From assembly GCA_012719815.1 (NCBI GenBank), contig JAAXZP010000206.1, positions 1-16,481 of the forward strand: 16,481 nt of DNA, read 5' to 3'. How positions within the stretch are numbered: position 1 is the first letter of the stretch; each line of letters opens with the position of its first letter. The position numbers were made by a program, and so were the translations under genes. The stretch comes from Christensenellaceae bacterium (lineage in GTDB: Bacteria; Bacillota; Clostridia; Christensenellales; SZUA-584). Below are positions 1-8,122 of the stretch, piece after piece. The notes below the pieces were generated by a model that saw nothing but the letters and a program-made list of their open reading frames with translations, had not been told where the DNA came from and did no database searches.

Positions 1-78
1 CGCCAGGCGATCCGCATGCGCGGCCATGATACCGGCGCGGACGCAAACGGTTTGCTTCAACTTTACGGCATCAGCTGA
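1..78 (+). CDS. 3' end of an unidentified upstream gene
   Basis: Frame 1 is open from the first base to a TGA at 76-78 and gives 25 residues ending in LLQLYGIS. The stop lies 15 bases before the next start codon, with that gene's GGGAG ribosome binding site between them, which fits the tight packing of the rest of this operon. The fragment is too short to assign a family. By position it is probably another polysaccharide gene, but that is inference only. A second frame is also open here but runs into the next gene, so frame 1 is preferred. Confidence 0.5.
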   Translation, partial: RQAIRMRGHDTGADANGLLQLYGIS

Positions 79-93
79 CGAAAGGGAGTCGCG

Positions 94-1248
94 ATGGCCA
101 TTCAGGTGCAACACAGCTCTTCCATCATACTGTACGCCGGCAGCTTTGCGCTGGCGGTGCTGTTTGCCGCGCTCGCGCAAGTTTTCGCGCGCCCGTTAAA
201 GCCTGCCCTGCTGTCGCCGTCCTTCACGCAGACGGAGCGGCCACACCGCGTTTTCTGGCTGCTCGCGTTTCTGGTGCCTTTCCTGCTGTCCGCATTCCGA
301 TGGAAGGTGGGCACCGACTACCCGACGTACATCAGTCTGTACGAAGCCATAAACAGCATCTCGACGCCGGAGCAGCTCTGGCAGCAGGTGCTCGAAGTGG
401 AACCGCTGTACGTGCTGATGAACGTGCTGATAAGGCTCATATTCAACAATCCGCTGCCCATATTCTTCTTCTCGTCGCTGCTGCTACTCTCTTTTCTGTT
501 CCGCGCCGTGGAGGATTACCACGGCAAAATATCCGTGATGCTGGCAGTGTTCGTATTCCTCACGCTGATGTTTTCCACCACGCTCAACATCATGCGCCAG
601 ATGATCGCGGTCTCCATTACGTTCTACGCCGCGCGGTACCTTTTCCAAAAGCAGTACGACAAAGCCGCTCTCTGGATGCTCACAGCGCTGATGTTCCACT
701 ATTCGGCGATCGTCCTCTTGCCGTTCTGGCTGTTCCGCGGCCCGCAGCGCTACGCGCGAGGTGCCCGCATCGCCATGTTTGCAGTGCTGATGCTGATGTT
801 CATATTGGGCTCGGTGTTCGGCTCGATATTCAGCGGCATCCGGGCGCTGTACACCGGCGAGGGCGGCGAGGGCGGCACGCTCAAGATCGGCCTGATGCTG
901 CTGCGGTTGCCCATTATCGTACCGATACTGCTGTTCCGAAAGCAGCTGATCGCGCACGACGAGCGCAACCGGTTCTGGATAATGCTCGCGGTGTTCGAGG
1001 TGCTCTTCAGCTACCTCGGCTACATACTGGACGTGCTGAACCGCCTGTCGCTGTACTTCGCCGTGTCGTGGATCGTGCTGCTGCCCGCACTGGTGCGGTC
1101 TATGCCCACCCGCGGCGCGCAGTACCGCATGGGCGCGTATGTGATCGCCGTCTGTGTGGGCCTCTGGATATTCAACACCGCCATCAACAACTACGGCGAC
1201 GTGCTGCCCTACCAGACGATATTCGACGCCCGCATCCCGGGCATGTGA
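94..1248 (+). CDS. EpsG-family exopolysaccharide polymerase (Wzy-like), polytopic membrane protein
   Basis: A 384-residue, very hydrophobic protein with about nine or ten membrane segments (for example near 10-32, 52-68, 120-138, 147-162, 190-212, 226-245, 264-281, 294-313 and 345-362). It carries the features I associate with EpsG proteins: an early R-x-x-VGTDY-x-x-Y motif (69-79), an N-x-x-RQ motif (165-169, NIMRQ) and an FHYSA motif (201-205). Family knowledge: EpsG-type proteins are thought to polymerise lipid-linked repeat units on the outer face of the membrane, as Wzy does. The start is ATG with GGGAG five bases upstream. It is first in a run of co-directional polysaccharide genes, and the initiating transferase and flippase needed for a Wzx/Wzy-type route lie downstream. 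A gap of 30 bases separates it from the next gene. The family is well supported; the linkage formed cannot be read. Confidence 0.85.
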   Translation: MAIQVQHSSSIILYAGSFALAVLFAALAQVFARPLKPALLSPSFTQTERPHRVFWLLAFLVPFLLSAFRWKVGTDYPTYISLYEAINSISTPEQLWQQVLEVEPLYVLMNVLIRLIFNNPLPIFFFSSLLLLSFLFRAVEDYHGKISVMLAVFVFLTLMFSTTLNIMRQMIAVSITFYAARYLFQKQYDKAALWMLTALMFHYSAIVLLPFWLFRGPQRYARGARIAMFAVLMLMFILGSVFGSIFSGIRALYTGEGGEGGTLKIGLMLLRLPIIVPILLFRKQLIAHDERNRFWIMLAVFEVLFSYLGYILDVLNRLSLYFAVSWIVLLPALVRSMPTRGAQYRMGAYVIAVCVGLWIFNTAINNYGDVLPYQTIFDARIPGM

Positions 1249-1278
1249 TGCCACTATGCTGAAAGGCTGGATGTTGAC

Positions 1279-2310
1279 ATGAACACGCAGAAACCGCTGG
1301 TCTCGGTTGTGATGTGCAACTACAATACCAAAGAGGAATACCTGCGCAGCGCCATTGAAAGCATACTGCGCCAGACATACGAGCATTTTGAGTTCATCAT
1401 CGTCGACGACGCCTCCACCGGAAACGATGTGAAGGTCATCCAGTCTTACCGCGACCCCCGCATCATACTGCTGCAAAACGAGCGCAACCGCCGCACCCCA
1501 TACTCCGCAAACCGGGGGCTGGCCCTGGCAAAAGGGGAATACATCGCCCGTATGGACGCCGACGATATCGCCCTGCCGAACCGGCTGGAAAAGCAGGTTG
1601 CGTATATGGAGCGGCACCGCGATATCGACATACTGTGCGCGCAGGCAAAATTCTTTGGCAGCAGGGAGGGCGTATGCGCGCCGAACCTGACTCGGCCCGA
1701 CCTCATGAAAACAACGCTTTTCTTCGGCTGCCCCATCGTCAACCCCACCGTGATGTTCCGGGCGTCCTTCATCAGAAAGCATGGCATCCGCTACGATGAG
1801 AGCGCCATGGCGGAAGACTACGAGCTGTGGTCCCGGTGCATCCCGATCGCAAAAATATGTGAGTACCCGCATGTGCTGCTCCATTACCGGGTGCACGCCG
1901 CCCAGATATCAACGGCTTCCCACAGTCTCCAGACGGAAAGCGCCAACAGGGTGCGGGAAAAAATGCTCTCGTGGCTGGGCATCACCCCGAGCCAGCGCGA
2001 AGTATTGGTGCACTACCACTTCTGCACCGATACCCCGTCGCCGGACGTCTCGCTGCGGGAAACGGAAGACTGGGCGCGCCGCCTGCTTTATGCCAACGAC
2101 AAGCACCGCGTTTTCCCCCGCCGGTACTTCACAAATGAGGTCATCCAGCACTTTTTTGTGGCCGCCGTCAAGCACCTGCTGCAAAAGCGCGTCACACCGG
2201 GCGATGTTTTGCGGATGGACCTTACGCGCAGGGCGCTCTCGCCCCGGTATTACGGCGGCTATTTGCAGCGCTTCCTGTTTTCCCGGAGGCTGAACGGGTT
2301 ATCTAAATAA
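1279..2310 (+). CDS. Family 2 glycosyltransferase (GT-A fold)
   Basis: A 343-residue protein that probably adds a sugar from a nucleotide-sugar donor to the growing lipid-linked repeat unit at the cytoplasmic membrane face. It begins with the GT2 nucleotide-binding strand VSVVMCNYN (8-16), then IIVDDAST (40-47), the metal-binding DADD (93-96), and an AEDYELW segment (178-184) whose ED is in the usual place of the catalytic base. There is no membrane segment, so association with the membrane would be peripheral. The C-terminal 150 residues are basic and not diagnostic. The start is ATG with only a weak purine-rich site upstream (AAAGG near 1262), so it may depend on translation arriving from the polymerase gene. 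Donor and acceptor sugars cannot be predicted. Confidence 0.88.
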   Translation: MNTQKPLVSVVMCNYNTKEEYLRSAIESILRQTYEHFEFIIVDDASTGNDVKVIQSYRDPRIILLQNERNRRTPYSANRGLALAKGEYIARMDADDIALPNRLEKQVAYMERHRDIDILCAQAKFFGSREGVCAPNLTRPDLMKTTLFFGCPIVNPTVMFRASFIRKHGIRYDESAMAEDYELWSRCIPIAKICEYPHVLLHYRVHAAQISTASHSLQTESANRVREKMLSWLGITPSQREVLVHYHFCTDTPSPDVSLRETEDWARRLLYANDKHRVFPRRYFTNEVIQHFFVAAVKHLLQKRVTPGDVLRMDLTRRALSPRYYGGYLQRFLFSRRLNGLSK

Positions 2311-2312
2311 CG

Positions 2313-3440
2313 ATGAACGGGATAAAGAGCAGGCTGCCCGGCAGCCGATATTTGAATAAACGAAACCTTTTGCTCGCGGTATCCGCCCTTGTACTCGCGG
2401 CGTTGGCCTTTTTCATCCGCGGCCTATACGCGCGGCTGGGCGTGCTGGACTTTCTGGCCTCGCACAGCACGGGATATTATCAGGGCTACGCCGCCCCCGA
2501 GGGCACCGTGTGGTATACGATAGAAAACGAGCGTTTCGGCATCGACAGCTCCGGCGGCAACGCGCGCGCCACCACCGACGGCATCAACGCGGCGCTCCTC
2601 TGGGCGAAAGAACAAGGCTACACCCATGTCCGGTTCCCCAAGGGCACGTACACCATACAGTGCCTGTGGCGCAACCGTTACGCCGCGCCTACGGACGGCA
2701 TACTCGTGCCCTCCGGGCTCACGCTGGATTTGGGCGACGCCGTGTTCGCCATCGAGCCCAACAGCTTCCCGGAATACTGCATATTCGGCATCGTGGACGC
2801 GTCGGACGTGACCATTCTGGGCGGCACGCTGGTGGGCGACCGGGACGCGCATCAATACGCTCCCAGCGAAACCTCGCCCACCCACGAGTTCGGCTTCGGC
2901 ATCTGCGTTTCCGCCAGCAGCAACGTGCTGATACAGGGCGTCACCATCCGGGACATGACCGGAGACGGCATCATACTGGAAGGCTCTTACATACCGATGT
3001 CCGAAGGCGGCGCAATATCGACGGGCATCCGGATACTGGGCTGCAGCATATCGAACTGCCGCCGGCAGGGTATCAGCGTGGTGGGCGCGTCGCACTGCGA
3101 GATCGCCCACAACCGCATCTGGGATATCGGCGGCACCAGTCCGCAATTCGGCATTGACGTGGAGTCGGAAATGGATTACATTGTCACCAACCTTAATATC
3201 CATCACAACGTGATCGCCGGGTGCCGCGGCGGGGCTATCAGCTGCCACAGCGGCTCGGATTATCAGGTGTATGCCAACGCCTGCCGGGGCGGTGTCATCG
3301 CCGTGCTCAGCAGCCATGTTAAAATATACGACAACCTCATCGAACACGGCCGGCTGCAGGTCTATACCGCCGCCGAGGGTATCGAGCTCAGCGGCAACCA
3401 TCTGGGACCGGGCGCGCGTCTGGTGCAGGGAGACAGATAA
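2313..3440 (+). CDS. Membrane-anchored right-handed parallel beta-helix protein (pectate-lyase-like fold)
   Basis: A 375-residue protein with a positively charged N-terminus, one hydrophobic segment (about 18-36) and then an extracytoplasmic beta-helix (about 68-370). The helix starts with a pectate-lyase-3-like segment (FGIDSSGGNARATTDGINAA, from 75) and continues with short repeats rich in N, G and V/I, including GDGIILEGS, NCRRQGIS, a GIDVE motif and GGAISCHSG. Family knowledge: such folds occur in polysaccharide lyases, hydrolases, epimerases and tailspikes. The activity here is unknown; modification or trimming of the polymer made by the neighbours is an inference. It starts two bases after the preceding stop with no clear ribosome binding site, suggesting translational coupling. 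The minus-strand gene at 9229-10698 is a close paralogue, with only about 12 differences in the first 73 aligned residues. Confidence 0.85.
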   Translation: MNGIKSRLPGSRYLNKRNLLLAVSALVLAALAFFIRGLYARLGVLDFLASHSTGYYQGYAAPEGTVWYTIENERFGIDSSGGNARATTDGINAALLWAKEQGYTHVRFPKGTYTIQCLWRNRYAAPTDGILVPSGLTLDLGDAVFAIEPNSFPEYCIFGIVDASDVTILGGTLVGDRDAHQYAPSETSPTHEFGFGICVSASSNVLIQGVTIRDMTGDGIILEGSYIPMSEGGAISTGIRILGCSISNCRRQGISVVGASHCEIAHNRIWDIGGTSPQFGIDVESEMDYIVTNLNIHHNVIAGCRGGAISCHSGSDYQVYANACRGGVIAVLSSHVKIYDNLIEHGRLQVYTAAEGIELSGNHLGPGARLVQGDR

Positions 3441-3515
3441 AACCGGCCAATCGGATAAGCTGACGTTTGTTAATGCCGATACATATGGAAGAATTTTATA
3501 GTTTTGGGGGCATAT

Positions 3516-4574
3516 ATGCTAAAGGTTTTGGGGCTGAATGACGAGGTCCTCTGGCGGGAGACTGTCAAAAGTTTCGCCCGCCATGATGTATATCACCTGC
3601 CGGAATACACTAAAGCGTTCCGGCTGCACGGCGACGGAGAGCCGCAGCTTATCTACTACGAATCAGGCGATACGCGCGCCATCAACGTGGTAATGAAGCG
3701 CGATATCGCGGGGACCGGGCCGTTTGCAGGCCGGCTGCCCGAAAGCACGTATTACGACTTCGCAACGCCGTACGGCTACGGCGGCTTTCTCGTGGAAGGC
3801 GACTGCAGCGAAGCCGCGATGGACAGGCTGAACGCGGCGTACACCGAATACTGCCTGGACAGCAGCGTTATCAGCGAGTTTGTGCGCTTTCACCCGCTGC
3901 TGAACAATCAGGACGGGCTGGATCCGCTGTACCGGATCATCCCCATGGGCAGAACGGTCACGATGGACCTGTCTTCGCCCGAGGTCATCCGCCACAACAT
4001 ACGCAAATCCGTGCGCAATCGCATCAACAAGGCATGCCGCAACAACATCTCCGTGGAAATGGGATGGTCGCCCGAACTGCTCGAGCAGTTTTATCATCTG
4101 TACACCGAAACGATGCAGCGCACGAACGCCCAGCCGTACTACTTCTTCAGCCGGGCTTTCTTCGAGTGCGTGCACGACACGCTGGCGGATAACGCGCTGA
4201 TATTCTACGCCGTGTTTGAAGGGCAAATCATCGCGATGGAGCTGGTGCTCTACTGCAACGGCAAAATGCACGGTCACCTTCAGGGATCCAAGGGCGAATA
4301 CCTGTACCTGTGCCCCATCCCGCTGATCGTATACATTCAGGCGCTCTGGGGCTGTGAAAACGGCTATAAGGAGCTTCACCTGGGCGGAGGCGTGGGGGCT
4401 TCCGAAGACGGCGTGTTTGAGTCCAAGAAGAAATTCAACGAGAATACCACCACCCGCTTTTATATCGGGCACCGGATATTCGACCAGGAAAAGTACGATA
4501 AGCTGTTGAGCCTGCGCAACGAATTGTGCCAGGCCGAACTCCGGCCCGGCTTTTTCCCGGAATACCGCGCCTAA
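3516..4574 (+). CDS. GNAT/FemAB-like acyltransferase of the exopolysaccharide cluster
   Basis: A 352-residue soluble protein that looks like the FemAB/BioF2-type branch of the GNAT superfamily. Recognisable segments are VYHLPEYTKAF (25-35), YDFATPYGYGG (80-90), FHPLLNN (125-131), a basic KSVRNRINKA stretch (about 154-163), a second acyltransferase core (FYAVFEGQIIAMELVLY, about 220-236) and LHLGGGVGASEDG near 278-290. Family knowledge: relatives transfer acyl or aminoacyl groups, for example to amino sugars or peptidoglycan side chains. Decoration of a sugar in the repeat unit is inferred from context. The ATG at 3516 is preferred over an in-frame TTG at 3504 because GGGGG at 3506-3510 is well placed for it. 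A 75-base gap precedes the gene and a 105-base gap follows it, the two longest breaks in the operon. The exact substrate is unknown. Confidence 0.78.
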   Translation: MLKVLGLNDEVLWRETVKSFARHDVYHLPEYTKAFRLHGDGEPQLIYYESGDTRAINVVMKRDIAGTGPFAGRLPESTYYDFATPYGYGGFLVEGDCSEAAMDRLNAAYTEYCLDSSVISEFVRFHPLLNNQDGLDPLYRIIPMGRTVTMDLSSPEVIRHNIRKSVRNRINKACRNNISVEMGWSPELLEQFYHLYTETMQRTNAQPYYFFSRAFFECVHDTLADNALIFYAVFEGQIIAMELVLYCNGKMHGHLQGSKGEYLYLCPIPLIVYIQALWGCENGYKELHLGGGVGASEDGVFESKKKFNENTTTRFYIGHRIFDQEKYDKLLSLRNELCQAELRPGFFPEYRA

Positions 4575-4656
4575 GGGGCAAGACATTAGAACAGCGGCCC
4601 GTTGCCCCGGGTTAAGGCGAGCGGGCAAACACACGATATAGCAGTATATATGCTGC
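4575..4656 (+). repeat. Intergenic inverted repeats in the longest gap of the operon
   Basis: GGGGCAA (4575-4581) directly after the stop codon can pair with TTGCCCC (4602-4608) around a 20-base loop. A second, nearly palindromic element (4641-4656) can pair as a hairpin with one G-U pair. Neither is followed by a T-run, so these are not intrinsic terminators. They could be RNA processing or stability elements; I see no convincing promoter here. Confidence 0.35.
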
Positions 4657-4679
4657 AATAGGAAAAGAGGTGATATGCC

Positions 4680-5417
4680 ATGAGACCAGACAACGTGCCC
4701 AAACCCGGTTTTTACGAACGGGTTATAAAGCGTGCTTTCGACATCGTGATTTCAATCATGGCGCTCATCATCTTAAGTCCCGTCACGCTGCTGTGCGCAA
4801 TCGCGATCAAGCTGGACGACATACACGGCCCCATATTCTTCCGGCAGCCGCGCAACGGCCGCTACGGCGAGGTGTTTGAAGTCGTCAAATTCCGGACGAT
4901 GAAGCGGGAGCTGTGCGACGGCACCGTATGCCCCACCCCCTCCACGCTGACCCGAATGGGCCGCATCATCAGGCTGCTGAGCCTGGACGAAATCCCTCAG
5001 TTTTTTACCATACTCACCGGCAAGATGAGCCTGATCGGGCCGCGACCGCTGCTCGTACACTATTACGAGTGGTACAATGAGACGGAGCGCCGCGGGTTCA
5101 ACGTGCGTCCCGGCCTTACCGGTCGCTCGCAGATCAACGGGCGGGCCAACCTGGACTGGGACAAGCGTTTCGCTCTGGACGTTGAATATGCGGATAACAT
5201 CTCGTTCTGGCTGGACATGAAGAGATTCTTTAAGACCTTCGGCGTGATCCTCTCGCACAAGGACGTCATCCCCGAGGGCGAAGAGCCGCTGGAGGAGTTC
5301 TCGGAATACCGCCGCAAACAGCTCCGCCAGAAAGAGAGCGCGGTGGTCCCGTTCAATCCGCAGCCGCCCGAAGACATGCCCGAGGAAGTCTATACGTCCA
5401 AATCCGTTCAGGCATAA
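4680..5417 (+). CDS. Undecaprenyl-phosphate sugar phosphotransferase (monotopic phosphoglycosyl transferase)
   Basis: A 245-residue protein of the bacterial sugar transferase family. It should move a sugar 1-phosphate from a nucleotide sugar to undecaprenyl phosphate, the first committed step of repeat-unit synthesis. The family landmarks occur in order: KRAFDI (17-22), a hydrophobic re-entrant segment (about 21-43), FRQPRNG (54-60), KFRTM (70-74), the catalytic pair DE (103-104) in SLDEIPQ, SLIGPRPLL (117-125) and RPGLTGRSQINGR (143-155). It is the short form, like EpsL or PglC, without the four extra N-terminal membrane segments of WbaP/WcaJ. An acidic, proline-rich tail of roughly 50 residues follows the core and is unusual for the short form. 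The start is fixed by AGAGGTGA (4666-4673) six bases upstream; an earlier ATG at 4675 meets a stop after two codons. The sugar transferred is unknown. Confidence 0.92.
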   Translation: MRPDNVPKPGFYERVIKRAFDIVISIMALIILSPVTLLCAIAIKLDDIHGPIFFRQPRNGRYGEVFEVVKFRTMKRELCDGTVCPTPSTLTRMGRIIRLLSLDEIPQFFTILTGKMSLIGPRPLLVHYYEWYNETERRGFNVRPGLTGRSQINGRANLDWDKRFALDVEYADNISFWLDMKRFFKTFGVILSHKDVIPEGEEPLEEFSEYRRKQLRQKESAVVPFNPQPPEDMPEEVYTSKSVQA

Positions 5418-5441
5418 GCGGCAGCCAGGGAGTGTCACGAA

Positions 5442-6590
5442 ATGAAAGTGCTGTTCACCGCTTCGGTCATGGGCCATCTCACTGGGTTTCATATCCCGTA
5501 CATGCAATACTTCGAGGACCGGGGTTTTGCGGTACATATCGCGTGCGGGCCGGGCGATACGCCGGCCTGTGCGGACCGTCATTTTGTAATCGGCTTTGAG
5601 CGCAGCCCGTTCAGGCTGAAAAACATCTCGGCCTACCGGGCGCTCAAAAAAGTTATCCGCGAAAACGAATACGATATCATACACTGTCATACGCCCGTCG
5701 CGTCGGTGCTCACCCGGCTGGCGGCACGCCGCGCGCGCAAACATGGCACGGTCGTGATCTACACCGCTCACGGCTTTCATTTTTATCAGGGCGCGCCGCG
5801 CCTGTCCGCCTTTGTCTACCGCACGGTGGAAAAGTGGCTTTCGCGCCATACCGATATACTCATCACCATCAACGGAGAGGACTATGCCGCCATCTCGCGC
5901 TACGGCTTTCGCCCCAAACTGGGCGCATACAGGGTGCCGGGCGTCGGCGTGGACGGTGCGCGCTTTCACCCGCATACAGCCGAAACCCGCCGCGCCGTCC
6001 GCGAGCAAAACGGCATTTCAGCGGACGCTTTCGTATTGATATTTGCCGCGGAATACAACCGGAACAAAAACCAGGCCATGCTGCTGCGCGCCGTCAGCCT
6101 GCTGAAAGACAGCATCCCGAATATTTTGCTGCTGCTGCCCGGCGAAGGCCCGCTGCAGGCGGAATACCAGCGGCTGGCCGCCGAGCTTAGCATATCCCAA
6201 TATGTGCGTCTTATGGGCTACCGCACCGATATGGACATGCTGCTCGCCGCGGCGGATGTCGCGGTGTCCTCGTCGCGGCGCGAAGGGCTGGGCATCAACC
6301 TGGTGGAAGCGATGCTGACCGGCCTGCCCGTGGTGGCCACGCGCATCCGCGGCCATGCCGACATCGTGCAGCACGGCGAGACCGGCTTTCTCGTCCCGCC
6401 GGACGACGCACCGGCGATGGCGGAAAAGCTGCTTAAGCTGTATCGTTCGCCGGAGCTGCGCCATGAGATGGGCCAAAAGGCGATATCGGCAGCGCAGCCC
6501 TACCGGCTGGAGAATGCGCAGGCGGAAACCTTCCGCATCTACGAGCGTGCCCTTGACATGAAAACGAACCGGGCTGGAGGAAAGCCTTGA
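5442..6590 (+). CDS. Family 4 glycosyltransferase (GT-B fold, EpsD-like)
   Basis: A 382-residue retaining glycosyltransferase probably adding a sugar to the lipid-linked repeat unit in the cytoplasm. The N-terminal acceptor domain has HCHTP (81-85) and YTAHGFHFYQGAP (107-119), which closely resemble EpsD and CapM-type enzymes. The C-terminal donor domain has FAAEYNRNKN (201-210), LLLPGEGP (230-237) and the E-x7-E motif formed by E281 and E289 in REGLGINLVEAM, followed by GLPVVAT. Size and domain order are normal for the family. GGGAGTG lies seven bases before the ATG. The stop codon overlaps the TTG start of the flippase (TTGA at 6587-6590), which suggests the two are translated together. The sugar specificity cannot be inferred. 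Confidence 0.9.
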   Translation: MKVLFTASVMGHLTGFHIPYMQYFEDRGFAVHIACGPGDTPACADRHFVIGFERSPFRLKNISAYRALKKVIRENEYDIIHCHTPVASVLTRLAARRARKHGTVVIYTAHGFHFYQGAPRLSAFVYRTVEKWLSRHTDILITINGEDYAAISRYGFRPKLGAYRVPGVGVDGARFHPHTAETRRAVREQNGISADAFVLIFAAEYNRNKNQAMLLRAVSLLKDSIPNILLLLPGEGPLQAEYQRLAAELSISQYVRLMGYRTDMDMLLAAADVAVSSSRREGLGINLVEAMLTGLPVVATRIRGHADIVQHGETGFLVPPDDAPAMAEKLLKLYRSPELRHEMGQKAISAAQPYRLENAQAETFRIYERALDMKTNRAGGKP

Positions 6591-8122
6591 GCAAGACGAG
6601 GATGGGCGTCCAAATCGCAACGGCGGTGATACTGATCGCGCTTTTGCAGGGCGTGCTCAGCCTTTACCGGCAGAGCGTGGTGCTGGCCGCCTACGGCGAC
6701 AACATCAACGGCGTGGTGCAGGCAGCCCTGCAGATGAGCGCCTATCTCGTGCTGTTCCAAACCGGCATGTCCGCCGCTTACCAGTACAACATGTACGCGC
6801 CGCTCACCCAGAACGCGTTCCCCCGGCTCTCCGGCCTGTTTTCCGGCCTCCGAAAAAGCATGCTGCGCGTCACGCGGCGGATGCTGCTGGTCGCGCTGGT
6901 GGTTATCCCCGCGTATTCCGCGCTGCTGCTCAACAAAGGCGTGCCTTACTGGGACACGTTGCTGATACTTGCGGCCATCGGTATCCGCATCAGCGCGCCT
7001 TTTTTCTACACGCTGCCCGAGCGCTGTCTCATTGAAATACGCGAAAAAAAACAGCTGGTCATCGTGGTTGAAGGCTTTAAAGATATTGCCACGCTGATCG
7101 CGGAGGTCGGGCTGATACTGTTCACGCGGCTGCCCCTGGCAGTCATACTGTGCAGCAACCTTATCTTCCTGCTGTTCTCCAAATGGGCGTACCGGCGCAT
7201 CATCCGCCGTCTTTACGGGCCGGATTTCGATTTGAACGCCGCGCCCTTATATGTGGAGTCCCAAATGACCCGGGCGGTGTACGTGCACCAGATCGCATCG
7301 GTGGTCACGAGCAACACCGACAGCGTGGTATTGTCGCTCCTGAGTACCCTCCGGAACGTGACGATATACGGCAATATCGCACAGCTCATCTCATACCCCA
7401 ACACGGTGATTTACCGCATCATCGAGGGCATGCGCGCTACGCTGGCGCTCAAGATCACCCGCGGCGACGAGGACAGCTACGCGGCTTTCCGGCAGCTGCT
7501 CTCCTTTGAGTATTTCTGCATCTGCACGATTATACCGGTGTTTTTGCTGCTCGCCAACCCGTTTGTGACACTGTGGGTGGGCGCCAGTTACCAGGTAGAA
7601 CTGCTGCCGCTGGTGCTGTTCGGGCTGATGCTGGCGGATTCGCTGCTGATGCCGGTGATCTACGCAGCGCGCGACGCGCGCGGGCTGTACGCCGAATCCC
7701 AGAAATTCACCGTCGCGCAGGCCGCTGTCAACCTGGTCATCTCGGTAGCGCTGGCTGCGCAATTCGGCGTCACCGGCGTGCTGATGGGCACCATCGACGC
7801 CACATACGGCGTGCTGCAGCCGGGCAACTTCCGCCTGGTGTACCGCACCGTATTCCAGCGCCGCATGACGATCTACTATGAGCTGCTTATCGTGGCCGCG
7901 CTGTGCGCCGCCACGTATTTCGCCGGCGACTTTTTGATCCGCCGTGTTGCGTTGGGCGGCGGATGGCTGGCGCTTGCCGTGCAGGCCGTCATCTGCACAG
8001 CCCTCGCTGCGGCCATCGCCTTTACCGGCCTATGGCTCACGCACGACGGTTTCCGGCAGCTGGTGCGCCGTTTTTGTGTCCGGCGGCCCGCTTCCCACGA
8101 TCGGGAGGATATACAGGCATGA
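6587..8122 (+). CDS. Wzx-type polysaccharide flippase (MOP/PST superfamily)
   Basis: A 511-residue polytopic membrane protein with about twelve to fourteen hydrophobic segments, the size and layout of O-antigen/exopolysaccharide flippases. Expected role: moving undecaprenyl-pyrophosphate-linked repeat units to the outer face, where the EpsG-like protein polymerises them. Charged positions inside membrane segments, such as the region around QTGMSAAYQYN near 58-68 and NTDSVVLSLLS near 245-255, are typical of this superfamily. The start is TTG, supported by GGAGG (6576-6580) six bases upstream and by the four-base overlap with the preceding stop. The next possible start, ATG at 6602, would lose only five residues. 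Its own TGA overlaps the ATG of the next gene. The family call is firm; the substrate is inferred from neighbours. Confidence 0.87.
   Translation: MSKTRMGVQIATAVILIALLQGVLSLYRQSVVLAAYGDNINGVVQAALQMSAYLVLFQTGMSAAYQYNMYAPLTQNAFPRLSGLFSGLRKSMLRVTRRMLLVALVVIPAYSALLLNKGVPYWDTLLILAAIGIRISAPFFYTLPERCLIEIREKKQLVIVVEGFKDIATLIAEVGLILFTRLPLAVILCSNLIFLLFSKWAYRRIIRRLYGPDFDLNAAPLYVESQMTRAVYVHQIASVVTSNTDSVVLSLLSTLRNVTIYGNIAQLISYPNTVIYRIIEGMRATLALKITRGDEDSYAAFRQLLSFEYFCICTIIPVFLLLANPFVTLWVGASYQVELLPLVLFGLMLADSLLMPVIYAARDARGLYAESQKFTVAQAAVNLVISVALAAQFGVTGVLMGTIDATYGVLQPGNFRLVYRTVFQRRMTIYYELLIVAALCAATYFAGDFLIRRVALGGGWLALAVQAVICTALAAAIAFTGLWLTHDGFRQLVRRFCVRRPASHDREDIQA

Noticed and set aside
484..1896. A 470-codon open frame on the minus strand
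   Set aside because: It lies across the polymerase and the first GT2 gene, reads as low-complexity H/V/R/Q-rich protein without family motifs, and is a shadow of GC-rich codon use on the other strand.
7903..8118. Upstream in-frame extension of the second GT2 enzyme
   Set aside because: It lies inside the flippase gene in another frame; the ATG at 8119 has a good ribosome binding site and the ATGA overlap, and the GT2 motif begins 14 residues later.
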